From NCBI GenBank assembly GCA_959028445.1, contig CAUFRY010000011.1, positions 1 to 50,836 on the forward strand: DNA of 50,836 bases. The letters run 5' to 3'. Every line of letters starts with the position of its first letter. Position 1 is the first letter of the stretch. Source of the stretch: an uncultured Collinsella sp. (lineage in GTDB: Bacteria > Actinomycetota > Coriobacteriia > Coriobacteriales > Coriobacteriaceae). This document shows positions 1 through 8,253 of the stretch, piece by piece. A program made the position numbers and the translations under genes. The notes under the pieces were generated by a model that was not told where the DNA came from, made no database searches, and saw nothing but the letters and a program-made list of their open reading frames with translations.

Positions 1-154
1 ACGATATGGCACCGTGGGGACACATGTATGTCAATCCTGGTCTAACAGAGCCTTAGATAATCATTCGATGCTCGATGGTTTAACCCCGCCTCCTTTTTGT
101 CGTGCAAGTCGAAACAGACGAGACTGGAAAGCGATACAAGCCACCAAACAATGA

Positions 155-191
155 CCCAGCTGATTACATTTTCATAATGCAATCAACTGGG
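155..191. terminator. Hairpin downstream of the propeller-like gene
   Basis: An 11-bp stem (155-165 with 181-191, one G-T pair) is followed after one mismatch by four more pairs around a 5-base loop. It lies 39 bases past the stop of the minus-strand gene at 230 and probably ends that transcript. T-richness on either side is weak, so it is not a textbook intrinsic terminator. Nothing else recognisable was seen in bases 1-154. Confidence 0.45.
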
Positions 192-229
192 CATTTCATT
201 TAACTATGCACGTTGACACGGTATCGCAG

Positions 230-1883
230 TTAGCGTTTTATCGGGGTGCCGCAATGAGGACAGAACTTTGCATCGGGAACAAGCGGAGTGCCGCATGAAG
301 CACAGAAGCGCGGCCCATCCATAGAGGTTGTAGCCTGGTGGAATTGCTGCTCACCACTAAACCGAAGCGAGCCCTGCTGGCGCGAAGGGTTAATTTGTGA
401 GTCGGCAGCGGATCCCAGAGGGGTCGCCCCAGAATCGGTGGCCACGCGAGACGCCATCTTCCTGCGGACAACAAAAACGACGACGATAACGACAACCGCC
501 AGCGCAACAACAATTGCGCCGACAATAACAGGACTGAACAAGAAGGACTCTTCGGCCTTTCCAGATGACGCTGTTTTTAGAGGACTTCGTGCAATGTTCG
601 ACTTGTACACATCAACCCGAATGCCTTTTTCAGCAGGACTCATACAACAAATCAGCGCATCGTCATCAGCAAACCAAAGCTCCTCTACACTCCTTTCACT
701 CTTTAAAGCACTCTGAGAAGCATCGTTCTTATTTAAATCGAGCAATACCATCTGGCTATCGTTATCATAATTAGTTCCGAGCACATATCGACCATCATTG
801 GACAATGAACCATAAGCGCCAACCGGACTAGACGGCTTTACTTTCTCCCCCTGTTTACCCGAGGCACAATCATATACTGCGACTTCATCAGAGAAAGAAC
901 CATAGTACTTCCCTTCACTACCCTGGAGAATCAAAGTCAATGAGCCGCTCGAGTTGACTGAGCAGATGCCATCATATTCATTCGGGTCGTCAGGATCTGA
1001 AGGATCACAGACAGCATTATTTGTCATTTCGCCATTCTTCGACAACAAAGCGCCGTTGTTAAGGAAGGTGCCTTTGTCCGAGGTAATTGGAATGCCGGAA
1101 AATACAAGACCCAGAGGATAAACGTCTTTTTGATTGTCTTCCGTATCCGACTCAACGGTAACGATATTGGCAATCGAAGCTGCGTCCAAGTCATAGGTAA
1201 CTATTTTATTGCAGTGGTTGCCATCCTCAGACCCATAGAACACTATGTAGCCGTACATGCCATCCGAAGACATCCAGTAGTCGTCACTTTTCACTTCGTA
1301 AGAAGATTCGACGCCACATGTGTCTCCATCTACTTCGAATTGCTCTTCAATCTCTCCATTTTCGAAGCCATACTTGCAAAACTGAATCGATTGAGAGCCC
1401 GATATGAATAGAAATGATTTTCCATCTTCAGATAGCTGAAATCTCGCTGCCCGCCCATCCGCAATGACAGAATTATTGAGCTTATATGTCTTTGATTTGC
1501 TTGAGTTCAAATCGTAGGCGGTAACTGACAGGCTATCCTCGTCGTACGCATATAACGTCTTTTCATCAGAAGAGAAGCAGCAGTAACCATCCCAGCTGTT
1601 CTCGAGGGACATTTTGACATGCTTCTGCGTTCCGTCTTCAACGTTTAAAACCGTTCCATAATCGCCGGGGTCACCATTATTATCCTCGTTAAAGACAATG
1701 TACTTTCCCGATAAAGATCGGCACACAACACGCTCAGCGCTTTCTACCGTATATGTTTCTTTGAATTCCGGCGTGGGGACGTCGGCAGCATAGGCGCCAA
1801 GCGGCGCGACAATAAGGCTAGCGGCCAGCGCTAGGCTGGCTATTAGAAGCCCCCCCCCATTTCATTTTTCTCGTATTTGGCAT
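230..1883 (-). CDS. Secreted propeller-like membrane protein with cytoplasmic zinc ribbon, frameshifted at a G tract
   Basis: The long open frame runs from a GTG at 1726 to 230, but that start has no ribosome site and cuts into a domain. Upstream in the same frame is a complete signal peptide (hydrophobic core, Ala-Tyr-Ala cleavage site). Its good start, ATG at 1883 behind GAAAGGGG, is in another frame. The frames would join if the nine-G run at 1850-1858 had eight or eleven Gs, giving about 550 residues. The body looks like a beta-propeller (repeated strands with Asp/Gly turns, YVLGTNYD-like motifs). It is followed by one membrane helix, an RRK stop-transfer and a Gln/Ser-rich tail ending in a CxxC...CxxC zinc ribbon. 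The expected topology is an outside propeller and an inside ribbon. Function is unknown. The gene is AT-richer than its neighbours, which suggests acquisition. A phase-variable gene, a decayed gene or a homopolymer sequencing error are all possible. Confidence 0.7.
1850..1858 (-). repeat. Nine-G homopolymer inside a signal-peptide coding region
   Basis: Nine consecutive C on the plus strand (G on the coding strand) lie 9 codons after the likely ATG at 1883. In the given sequence that ATG reads into a stop (TAG) after a few codons, while the signal-peptide frame upstream of the tract hits TGA. Loss of one G, or gain of two, restores one open frame. Tracts of this length are prone to slippage in replication and also to sequencing error. 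Confidence 0.85.
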
Positions 1884-1949
1884 GGTTTCCCCTTTCGATC
1901 GAGAAGTGAATATGACCTGAGGCTACGCTAAGCCTGAAAAAACCAAATG

Positions 1950-1961
1950 TGTTGCGCAACA
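1950..1961. promoter_or_regulatory. Perfect 12-bp palindrome upstream of the propeller-like gene
   Basis: TGTTGCGCAACA is its own reverse complement and sits about 70 bases upstream of the likely ATG at 1883, in an AT-rich stretch. The position suits an operator. No matching regulator is encoded next to it. Confidence 0.3.
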
Positions 1962-2001
1962 ATTCTCAACGTGCAAAAAAGTCGGTAAGCAACGATGAAA
2001 A

Positions 2002-2102
2002 TGGGACGGGGCTGTTTTAGCTACCCTTTGGCAGTTGGCGCATATTTGGGTTGGAACAAATACCAACCGGCATATAGGGGTAGCTAAAACAGCCCCGTCC
2101 CA
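2002..2102. repeat. 25-bp perfect inverted repeat with inner hairpin (element A)
   Basis: Arms 2002-2026 and 2078-2102 are perfect reverse complements of 25 bases. The 51-base interior contains a 6-bp hairpin (2049-2054 with 2063-2068). Nine bases of the left arm (TAGCTACCC) recur just outside the right arm at 2105. It fills most of the 321-base gap between the propeller-like gene and the DJ-1 family gene. I see no ORF in it. It resembles a REP-type palindromic unit. Confidence 0.8.
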
Positions 2103-2204
2103 AATTAGCTACCCAGAAAAATCATTGGGGAATGGGGCGTGGCAAGCATATGTCTTCGGGGTATAAGACGGCTAATTGTATGCCGCCCTATGAAAGGAAC
2201 CCTT

Positions 2205-2747
2205 ATGCCCAGCGTTGCCGTTCTTGCCGCCGATGGCTTTGAAACGATTGAATGCCTGACCATGGTCGATGTCATGCGTCGCGGCGGCGTGCGCGCCACG
2301 CTCGTCTCGATCATGCCCACGCGTGAGGTCGTAAGCTCGCTGCAGATCCCCGTGACCTGCGATGCGCTCTTTGATGAGATCGACTTTGACGAGTACGACT
2401 GCGTCGTGCTACCCGGCGGCCTACCCGGTGCTACCAACCTGCGCGCCGATCAGCGCGTCTGCGACGTGGTCTGCGAGTTCGCCGCGACCAAGCACGTCGC
2501 CGCCATCTGCGCCGCCCCGTTTATCCTGGGCGAGCTCGACCTGCTCGAGGGGCGCCACGCCACGTGCTTCCCTGGCTTTGAGAAAAGCTTCCCCGAGGGC
2601 GCCTATACCGGCGAGAAGGTTACGCAAGACGGCAACATCATCACCGCCAGCGGCATGGCCCAGTCGCTCCCCTTTGCGCTTGAGCTGCTGCGCACGATCG
2701 CCGGCGACAAGGCTGTCGAGAAGGTCGCCGAGGGCATCCAACTATGA
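2205..2747 (+). CDS. DJ-1/PfpI family protein (YajL-like)
   Basis: This is a 180-residue cytosolic protein of the DJ-1/PfpI superfamily, with the length of YajL/DJ-1. The conserved acidic residue (Glu16 in DGFETIE) and the nucleophilic-elbow cysteine (Cys102 in AAICAAP) are present, as is the PGGLPGA loop around residues 70-76. Family members act in protection of proteins and nucleotides from reactive carbonyls or oxidants; the exact activity is debated and cannot be read here. ATG 2205 follows GAAAGGA and fits the family N-terminus; the in-frame codons upstream back to 2139 do not. Its stop overlaps the next gene's start (ATGA), so it is co-translated with maf. Confidence 0.9.
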   Translation: MPSVAVLAADGFETIECLTMVDVMRRGGVRATLVSIMPTREVVSSLQIPVTCDALFDEIDFDEYDCVVLPGGLPGATNLRADQRVCDVVCEFAATKHVAAICAAPFILGELDLLEGRHATCFPGFEKSFPEGAYTGEKVTQDGNIITASGMAQSLPFALELLRTIAGDKAVEKVAEGIQL

Positions 2748-3325
2748 TTTTGGCTTCGCAATCACCGCGCCGCATCGAGTTGATGCGCGAGGCAGGGTAT
2801 GACATTCGCGTGATTCCTGCCGATATCGACGAAACGCCGTTTGATGGCGAGGCCCCGCTTACGCTCGCTGAACGTTTAGCACGCGCAAAAGCCGCCGCCG
2901 TTGCTGCCGAGTATGCCGAGCCCAATGAGCTGACGGTCGCGGCCGACACCATCGTCACCTTTGACGGCAAGATTCTGGGCAAGCCGGCAACCGAGGACGA
3001 GGCGCACACCATGCTCCGTGAGCTTTCGGGCCGCACGCACCAGGTCGCAACCGGCGTCTGCATCGTTAAAGCCGGCGACGCTACAGCCCCGCATGCCGCC
3101 GAGAGCCTGTCCTTTGTCGATGTGACCGACGTGACGTTCTACGAGCTCACCGACGAGCAGATCGAGCGCTACGTCGCCTCGGGTGAGCCCATGGACAAGG
3201 CCGGCGCCTACGGCATTCAGGGCACAGGCGGACGCATGCTCGTGCACGATATTTCGGGCGACTTCTATAACGTGGTGGGCCTACCCATCGCCCGCGTCGC
3301 GCGCGCGATTCAAAAACTCTCGTAA
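2744..3325 (+). CDS. maf: Maf family nucleoside triphosphate pyrophosphatase
   Basis: This 193-residue protein belongs to the Maf/HAM1 fold. Visible signatures are the SQSPRR phosphate loop (residues 5-10), the catalytic Asp68 in AADT, and the EPMDKAGAYGIQG block at 148-160. Bacterial Maf proteins hydrolyse dTTP/UTP or modified nucleotides to monophosphates in the cytosol, in house-cleaning or division control. Which subfamily this is cannot be decided by eye. The start overlaps the DJ-1 family stop by four bases, so translation is coupled. A hairpin 9 bases after the stop probably closes the two-gene unit. Confidence 0.93.
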   Translation: MILASQSPRRIELMREAGYDIRVIPADIDETPFDGEAPLTLAERLARAKAAAVAAEYAEPNELTVAADTIVTFDGKILGKPATEDEAHTMLRELSGRTHQVATGVCIVKAGDATAPHAAESLSFVDVTDVTFYELTDEQIERYVASGEPMDKAGAYGIQGTGGRMLVHDISGDFYNVVGLPIARVARAIQKLS

Positions 3326-3333
3326 TTGCATCT

Positions 3334-3356
3334 GGCGCTGGGTATTCCCCAGCGCC
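3334..3356 (+). terminator. Probable terminator after maf
   Basis: A perfect 9-bp GC-rich stem (3334-3342 with 3348-3356) with a 5-base loop is followed by TACAATTTTGG. It lies between maf and the P1 hydrolase gene. The T tract is short, so termination may be partial. Confidence 0.55.
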
Positions 3357-3426
3357 TACAATTTTGGCGTACCGTACGGATCCCGACCGGGCACAAGGCG
3401 CGGCGGAAAACCGATAGGAGTTAAAC

Positions 3427-4428
3427 ATGGATACACTGCTCGAGGCCATTGACGTCTGCGATGTCGATGGCTTTTGCTATGGCAACTATACGGACGAGGA
3501 GGCCGGCACCGGTTGCACCGTAGTCGTGGCACCCGAGGGCGCCACCGGCGGCGTTGACGTTCGCGGCGGTGCTCCAGCATCGCGCGAAACCGACCTGCTG
3601 CGACCCGAGAACACCGTCGACACGGTCCACGCCGTCTGCCTTTCGGGTGGATCGGCCTTTGGCCTCGAGGCTGCAAGCGGCGTCGCTCGCGAGCTTGAGA
3701 GCCGCGGCATCGGCCTTCCCGTCGGCCCCACGCAGGTGCCTATCGTGTGCTCCAGCTGTATCTTCGACCTCGCCTTTGGTAACCCCACCGTTCGCCCCGA
3801 CATTGAGGCCGGCATCGCCGCCGTGCGCGAAGCACTCGACAACACCCCCACCAAGCTCGAACAGGGCAACGTAGGCGCCGGCACGGGCGCCACCGTGGGT
3901 AAGCTCATGGGCCCCGCCACCTGCATGAAGGCCGGCTTAGGCGCTGCTGCCGTGGCACTCGGCCCCGTCAAGGTGGGCGCCGTGGTCTCAGTCAACGCCT
4001 GCGGCAACGTTGTCGACCCCTTCACCGGCGAGTGGGTCGCCGGTATGCGCGCCGCAGCCGATAGCGACCAGATTGTCGACATGGAACTCGCAGCCTTTGC
4101 CGCCGCCGGATCCATGCAGATGCCGCTCGACCGCACCAACACCACCATCAGCTGCATCGTCACCAACGTGGAACTCACTAAGGCACAAGCCACCAAGGTC
4201 TCCCAGATGGCCGCAGACGCCTACGCACACGCCATCCGTCCCACGCACACCACCAACGACGGCGACACCATCTACACCCTCGCCAGCGGCAAACTGGGCG
4301 CCCAGGCAAGCGCCGCCGTTCCCCTAGACCTGCTGGGCATGCTCGCAGTAAGGGCCCTACAGACCGCCATCGTAAACGGAGCAAAAAACGCCAAAACCTC
4401 CCACGGCATCCCCGGCGCCGCTAAGTAG
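3427..4428 (+). CDS. P1 family Ntn hydrolase / aminopeptidase (DmpA/NylC-like)
   Basis: A 333-residue member of the DmpA/BapA/NylC fold, whose precursors cut themselves to expose an N-terminal Ser or Thr nucleophile. Residues 147-159 show the Gly-rich VGAGTGATVGK segment of the family. The probable self-cleavage site is Asn238-Thr239 in RTNTTISC, as in NylC, where cleavage is between Asn and Thr. Substrate is unknown; relatives release D-amino acids, beta-amino acids or cleave cyclic amides. No signal peptide, so it is cytosolic. AGGAG lies 8 bases before the ATG. It is followed by element B rather than a plain terminator. Confidence 0.85.
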   Translation: MDTLLEAIDVCDVDGFCYGNYTDEEAGTGCTVVVAPEGATGGVDVRGGAPASRETDLLRPENTVDTVHAVCLSGGSAFGLEAASGVARELESRGIGLPVGPTQVPIVCSSCIFDLAFGNPTVRPDIEAGIAAVREALDNTPTKLEQGNVGAGTGATVGKLMGPATCMKAGLGAAAVALGPVKVGAVVSVNACGNVVDPFTGEWVAGMRAAADSDQIVDMELAAFAAAGSMQMPLDRTNTTISCIVTNVELTKAQATKVSQMAADAYAHAIRPTHTTNDGDTIYTLASGKLGAQASAAVPLDLLGMLAVRALQTAIVNGAKNAKTSHGIPGAAK

Positions 4429-4442
4429 TCCACTCGACCGTT

Positions 4443-4565
4443 GGTCGGAGACGGGCGGGCGTTACGTTTGCTGCTCTACAGTCCTATGCAAGACGAAGGC
4501 CACATTAAGTGGCCTTCTTTGCATGCGGAACTCGCGACAAACGTAACGCCCGCCCGTCTCCGACC
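4443..4565. repeat. Nested palindromic element B (family 2)
   Basis: Perfect 28-bp arms at 4443-4470 and 4538-4565 enclose a second hairpin (4496-4503 with 4509-4516, loop ATTAA, flanked by a further ATGCAA/TTGCAT pair). Framework words between arm and hairpin (ACAGTCCT, TGCGGAACT) recur in element C on the other strand and partly in element D. It lies at the convergent ends of the P1 hydrolase and GT2 genes. I see no ORF in it. Confidence 0.85.
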
Positions 4566-4584
4566 GACTACCAACTAATTTTTT

Positions 4585-4653
4585 TCAGCCCAGGCCCCTG
4601 TGTACCGCGCGTCGAAGATCTTCAAATTCACCTATCTGACAATCGATTTATAG
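4585..4653 (+). pseudogene. Remnant of a glycosyltransferase 3' end
   Basis: Read on the plus strand from 4585 to the TAG at 4653, this gives a short peptide containing VYRASKIFKF, close to the LYRLASKIFKF end of the intact GT2 protein on the opposite strand. The DNA shows it too: 16 bases at 4615-4630 are the exact reverse complement of 4804-4819 at the end of the GT2 gene. It looks like the tail of a lost paralogue, or a short inverted duplication. No start codon or upstream domain remains. Confidence 0.5.
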
Positions 4654-4657
4654 CAGA

Positions 4658-4767
4658 GGCCCCTTGGCCTTTAGTTTGATACAAGTTCCGCACGAGCCGG
4701 AAAGCACTTAATGTGCTTTCCGTGCGAGCAGGACTGTTCGCAGTAGCAAACTAAAGGCCAAGGGGCC
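4658..4767. repeat. Nested palindromic element C (family 2, inverted relative to B)
   Basis: Perfect 21-bp arms (4658-4678 with 4747-4767) surround an inner hairpin of 10 bp (4698-4707 with 4713-4722, loop TTAAT) and a flanking GCACG/CGTGC pair. Read on the minus strand it shares GTTTGCT, ACAGTCCT, CACATTAAGTG and TGCGGAACT with element B in the same order, although the arms differ. It sits just beyond the end of the GT2 gene. Confidence 0.85.
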
Positions 4768-4799
4768 CAGTCAACCTATCAGCAGCGATTACTCAACAG

Positions 4800-5831
4800 C
4801 TAGTTGAATTTGAAGATCTTTGAGGCAAGACGGTATAGGCCGAGTGTGGTTTTGTCTCCCGCCCGTCCGCGCAGATTGGTGAAGAACCCGACCACGCCGT
4901 AGCGGGCACGACGATACATGCGCTCGTCGTAGGCCTTCAAATCATTCCACAGCATCTTTAGGCGCTCGTCGGCGCAATCTTCCTCGGAAAGCTTGGTGAG
5001 AACCGAGCAGATCGCCATCATCATGGTGAAGTAGCCCATCATGTACGAACGCAGACGCGACGACTCAACATCGCTGTACAAGTGGTACGACTCCATCATG
5101 ATACGCGTAACACGGAACTGCTGGTCCAGACGCTTGACCATCGTTGCCTCGTTGACGCTCTGACCTTCGCGACCGATAAAGTAGCGGTAGAGGTCGATGT
5201 CGGCGTAGTACATGGTCTTGCAACGCGGCAGCGGCACGTAGGCGTAGATGTTGTCCACATAGAACGTGTGCGGCGGCATGGGAAGGTTGGACTCGCGCAG
5301 CACATCCGTGCGATAGCACAGGCTGTGCATGAGCAGGTTCTGGTCCAGGCGAAAATGACCGATCTGATCCCAGGAAAAGATCTTTTTGCGCGGCAGGGCA
5401 AATTTGTAGCCAATAGCGGTATGCGTGCCCTCGTAAACCTTCTCGTACACGTAGTTCGAGATAAACAGGTCAACGCGCTGGTCGCGCTCCTCAAAGCCAC
5501 GCAGAATCGACAGCATGGTCGAAAGGGCAGCGCCGTCAAGCCAGTCGTCCGAATCAACGACCTTGTAGTAGGTGCCCTGCGCCTCGCGCAGACCCGAAAG
5601 GACGGCAATACCGTGACCGCCGTTCTCCTGGTGCACCGCGCGGATGATTCCAGGATAACGGGCCTCCCACTCGTCGGCCTTGGCGGCCGTCTCGTCCTTG
5701 GAGCCGTCGTCCACCACGACAATCTCGATATCGGTGGCGTAATTGCTCCCCTCCAAGATGGAGGTGATGCAATGGTCCATGTCCTTGGCGGCGTTATACG
5801 AGGGAATACCGAATGTTATGACTTTATGCAT
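4800..5831 (-). CDS. Family 2 glycosyltransferase
   Basis: A 343-residue GT-A fold enzyme that would move a sugar from a nucleotide donor onto a surface glycan at the inner face of the membrane. The nucleotide-binding strand ends in DDGS (41-44) and the metal-binding DxD region is DSDD (93-96). No clear membrane helix is present. ATG 5831 overlaps the glf stop by 8 bases, so the two are translated together. An upstream in-frame start at 5849 would extend into glf and adds no conserved sequence. Pairing with UDP-galactopyranose mutase suggests, but does not prove, a galactofuranosyl transfer. The far C-terminus (LYRLASKIFKFN) has a broken copy at 4585-4653. Confidence 0.88.
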   Translation of the reverse strand: MHKVITFGIPSYNAAKDMDHCITSILEGSNYATDIEIVVVDDGSKDETAAKADEWEARYPGIIRAVHQENGGHGIAVLSGLREAQGTYYKVVDSDDWLDGAALSTMLSILRGFEERDQRVDLFISNYVYEKVYEGTHTAIGYKFALPRKKIFSWDQIGHFRLDQNLLMHSLCYRTDVLRESNLPMPPHTFYVDNIYAYVPLPRCKTMYYADIDLYRYFIGREGQSVNEATMVKRLDQQFRVTRIMMESYHLYSDVESSRLRSYMMGYFTMMMAICSVLTKLSEEDCADERLKMLWNDLKAYDERMYRRARYGVVGFFTNLRGRAGDKTTLGLYRLASKIFKFN

Positions 5832-7026
5832 GGCAGGCGATAATCTCATCCGAAAGATCGAGGGCGGAATTGGTCACAGCGTCCATATCGTAGTAACGAT
5901 ACTCGGCCAGACGACCCACCGGGTGGAAGTTCGTCAGGTTCTGGACGCGCTCAAGATAGCGCTCATAGAGCTCACGGTTCTCGGGCTCAAGAATGGCGTA
6001 GTACGGCGTCTCGCCCGAGTCGGGCGTATAGGCCTTGGAGTACTCCTTCATGATGGTGGTCTTGCCGGGCAGGACCTGACCGGTCATGTTCTTGAACTCG
6101 GTGATGCGCGTGTAGTCCTCGCTCGTGGTGTAGTTGACGGTGCCCACGGGCTGGAACTGGTCCATATCGAGCGTCTCGAACTTCATATCGAGCGTGCGGT
6201 ACGGCAACGCACCCAAGTCGAGGTTGAACAGCTCGTCGAGCGGGCCGGTATAGACAATCTCGCCGCCGTAGACCTTGCCGTCGATCTTGACGGTGGTCTC
6301 ATCGATCTCAAAAAGATCGCGGGCGTCCACGTCGCAGAACACGTCAATCAGGTCGTGGTCGAGCATGTGCTCAAAGAGCGCCGTGTAGCCCTCCTGCGGC
6401 ATGCCCTGGAAGGGAGCTTGCGGGAAGTAGCGGTCATCATCGCCCACAAAGACGGGAACGCGGCCGGTGATCGAAGGGTCGATCTGATCGGGCGTCTGGC
6501 CCCACTGCTTCATGGTGTAATGCAAAAAGACGTTCTCGTAGACGTAATCGGCGACCTCGGCCAAGTCGGGGTCGTTCTTCTTACGCAGCTCCATAATGGG
6601 CACCTTGACATCCTTGCCAAAGGTCTCCACGAGCTTCTGATACAGCTCCTCGCCGCGCTCGTCACCAAAGGCGAGCTTGAGACTCGCATGGTTGAAGGGC
6701 ACGGGCATAAGGGTACCGTTGATGTTGGCGAGCACCTTGTGCTGATAATCCGTCCACTTGGTAAAGCGCGACAGGAAATTGTGCACGCGCTCGTTAAAGG
6801 TGTGATAGATATGCGGACCGTACTCGTGAATCAGGATTCCGGCCTCGTCAGTGCAGTCGTAGGCATTGCCCGCTATGTGGCTACGGCGCTCCAAAACGGC
6901 AACACGATAGCCGATGGTCTCGGCAAGACGGCGGGCGCAAACGGCACCGGCATATCCAGCACCGACGACAATCATGTCGTACGCGCCGGCGTTAAAGCCT
7001 TCAGGCAGGCCTGAGGTAATCTGCAT
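5824..7026 (-). CDS. glf: UDP-galactopyranose mutase
   Basis: This is a 400-residue flavoenzyme that interconverts UDP-galactopyranose and UDP-galactofuranose in the cytosol. The FAD-binding Rossmann motif GAGYAG is at residues 22-27, followed by ERRSHIAGNAYD, HEYGPHIYHT and FTKWTDYQHKV, all typical of Glf. The length matches the family. AAGGAG lies 7 bases before ATG 7026. The gene overlaps the following GT2 gene by 8 bases, forming a small galactofuranose unit. Its presence implies galactofuranose in a surface polysaccharide of this organism. Confidence 0.96.
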   Translation of the reverse strand: MQITSGLPEGFNAGAYDMIVVGAGYAGAVCARRLAETIGYRVAVLERRSHIAGNAYDCTDEAGILIHEYGPHIYHTFNERVHNFLSRFTKWTDYQHKVLANINGTLMPVPFNHASLKLAFGDERGEELYQKLVETFGKDVKVPIMELRKKNDPDLAEVADYVYENVFLHYTMKQWGQTPDQIDPSITGRVPVFVGDDDRYFPQAPFQGMPQEGYTALFEHMLDHDLIDVFCDVDARDLFEIDETTVKIDGKVYGGEIVYTGPLDELFNLDLGALPYRTLDMKFETLDMDQFQPVGTVNYTTSEDYTRITEFKNMTGQVLPGKTTIMKEYSKAYTPDSGETPYYAILEPENRELYERYLERVQNLTNFHPVGRLAEYRYYDMDAVTNSALDLSDEIIACHA

Positions 7027-7104
7027 CGATACTCCTTGTCAAAAGCCACGGGCTCGTTAGCTGGGCTTTTCTCGAACATTCTTCGAGACATATTTATCAG
7101 AGCG

Positions 7105-7130
7105 ATTATAGCGCTAATGCGTCCTATAAT
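7105..7130. promoter_or_regulatory. Divergent promoter region between glf and pta
   Basis: A TATAAT box occurs on the minus strand (7110-7105) facing glf and another on the plus strand (7125-7130) facing pta. Both -35 regions are poor matches to TTGACA. The two promoters are only about 15 bases apart, so they may interfere with each other. Assigned from sequence alone. Confidence 0.45.
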
Positions 7131-7183
7131 GAGCTTGCCACACAAGGAAAGCTCAAGCACCGCGGCGTACATAATTGAAAGGT

Positions 7184-7204
7184 AAACCCGCTAGCAGCGG
7201 GTTT
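7184..7204 (+). promoter_or_regulatory. Hairpin in the pta 5' leader
   Basis: AAACCCGC (7184-7191) pairs perfectly with GCGGGTTT (7197-7204) around a 5-base loop. It lies 53 bases before the pta start and downstream of the likely promoter. It has no T tract. It may stabilise the message or form an attenuator. Confidence 0.4.
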
Positions 7205-7257
7205 ATTCGTGAACAGCCGGGCGCCTGGAGCTTAGCGAAACGCTTGTAAGGAGTAAC

Positions 7258-8238
7258 ATGAGCGATTTCCTTAACCGTATGAAGTCTGCTGCCAAGGCCG
7301 ACCTTAAGACGATCGTCCTGCCCGAGGGCGAAGATCCGCGCACCATCGTCGCGGCCACCAAGATCATCGAGGAGGGCCTGGCAAAGATCGTCATCCTGGG
7401 CAACCCCGACGAGATCAACGTTCCCGGCGCCACCGTCATCGACCCGCGCAATGCCGAGAAGCACGAGGAGTACGCGCAGAAGTTTGCCGAGCTCCGCGCC
7501 AAGAAGGGCGTTACCATCGAGCAGGCTCGCGCCCAGGTGATGGACGCCACCTACTTTGGCACCATGATGGTCAAGATGGGCGATGCCGACGGCCTGGTCT
7601 CCGGCGCCTGCCACTCCACCGCCGACACCCTGCGCCCCGCGCTTCAGATCCTCAAGACCGCCCCGGGCACCAAGCTGGTCTCGGCCTTCTTTGTGATGTG
7701 CACCGACACCCCGCAGTTCGGCACCGACGGCACGCTGATCTTCGCCGACTGCGGCCTCAACATCAACCCGTCCTCCGACGAGCTCTCCGAGATCGCCATC
7801 GCCTCCGCTCACTCCTGGTCCACCTTCATGGGCAACGTTGAGCCGCACGTGGCCATGCTCTCCTACTCCACCATGGGCTCCGCTGGCGGCGAGGTCGCCA
7901 AGAAGGTCCAGGAGGCCGTGAAGTTCTGCAAGGAGAAGGCTCCCGAGCTCGCCATCGACGGCGACCTGCAGCTCGACGCCGCTATCGTCCCCACCGTCGC
8001 CCAGCTCAAGGCTCCCGGCTCCTCCGTCGCCGGTAAGGCCAACGTGCTCGTGTTCCCCGACCTCGAGGCCGGCAACATCGGCTACAAGCTGGTCCAGCGC
8101 TTCGCTGGCGCCGACGCCTACGGCCCCATCCTGCAGGGCATCGCCAAGCCGGTCAACGACCTGTCGCGCGGCTGCTCTGCCGACGACATCGTGGGTGTCG
8201 TGGCCATCACCGCCGTCCAGGCTCAGATGGCTGAGTAG
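7258..8238 (+). CDS. pta: Phosphate acetyltransferase
   Basis: This 326-residue enzyme interconverts acetyl-CoA and acetyl phosphate in the cytosol, feeding acetate kinase for ATP. It has the length of the short, catalytic-domain-only Pta type. Conserved stretches include LPEGEDPRTI near residue 20, the SGACHSTADTLRPALQ block and the NVLVFPDLEAGNIGYKL C-terminal block. AAGGAG is 5 bases before the ATG. Codon use is strongly biased to C/G third positions, as expected for a highly expressed gene. It is not in an operon with ackA here: both ackA copies are on the opposite strand, facing it across element D. Confidence 0.96.
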   Translation: MSDFLNRMKSAAKADLKTIVLPEGEDPRTIVAATKIIEEGLAKIVILGNPDEINVPGATVIDPRNAEKHEEYAQKFAELRAKKGVTIEQARAQVMDATYFGTMMVKMGDADGLVSGACHSTADTLRPALQILKTAPGTKLVSAFFVMCTDTPQFGTDGTLIFADCGLNINPSSDELSEIAIASAHSWSTFMGNVEPHVAMLSYSTMGSAGGEVAKKVQEAVKFCKEKAPELAIDGDLQLDAAIVPTVAQLKAPGSSVAGKANVLVFPDLEAGNIGYKLVQRFAGADAYGPILQGIAKPVNDLSRGCSADDIVGVVAITAVQAQMAE

Positions 8239-8253
8239 CGGACGTATCCCCTC

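Noticed and set aside
4443..4767. CRISPR array or insertion-sequence ends in the repeat-rich gap
   Set aside because: There are no regularly spaced direct repeats and no transposase; the structure is nested inverted repeats.
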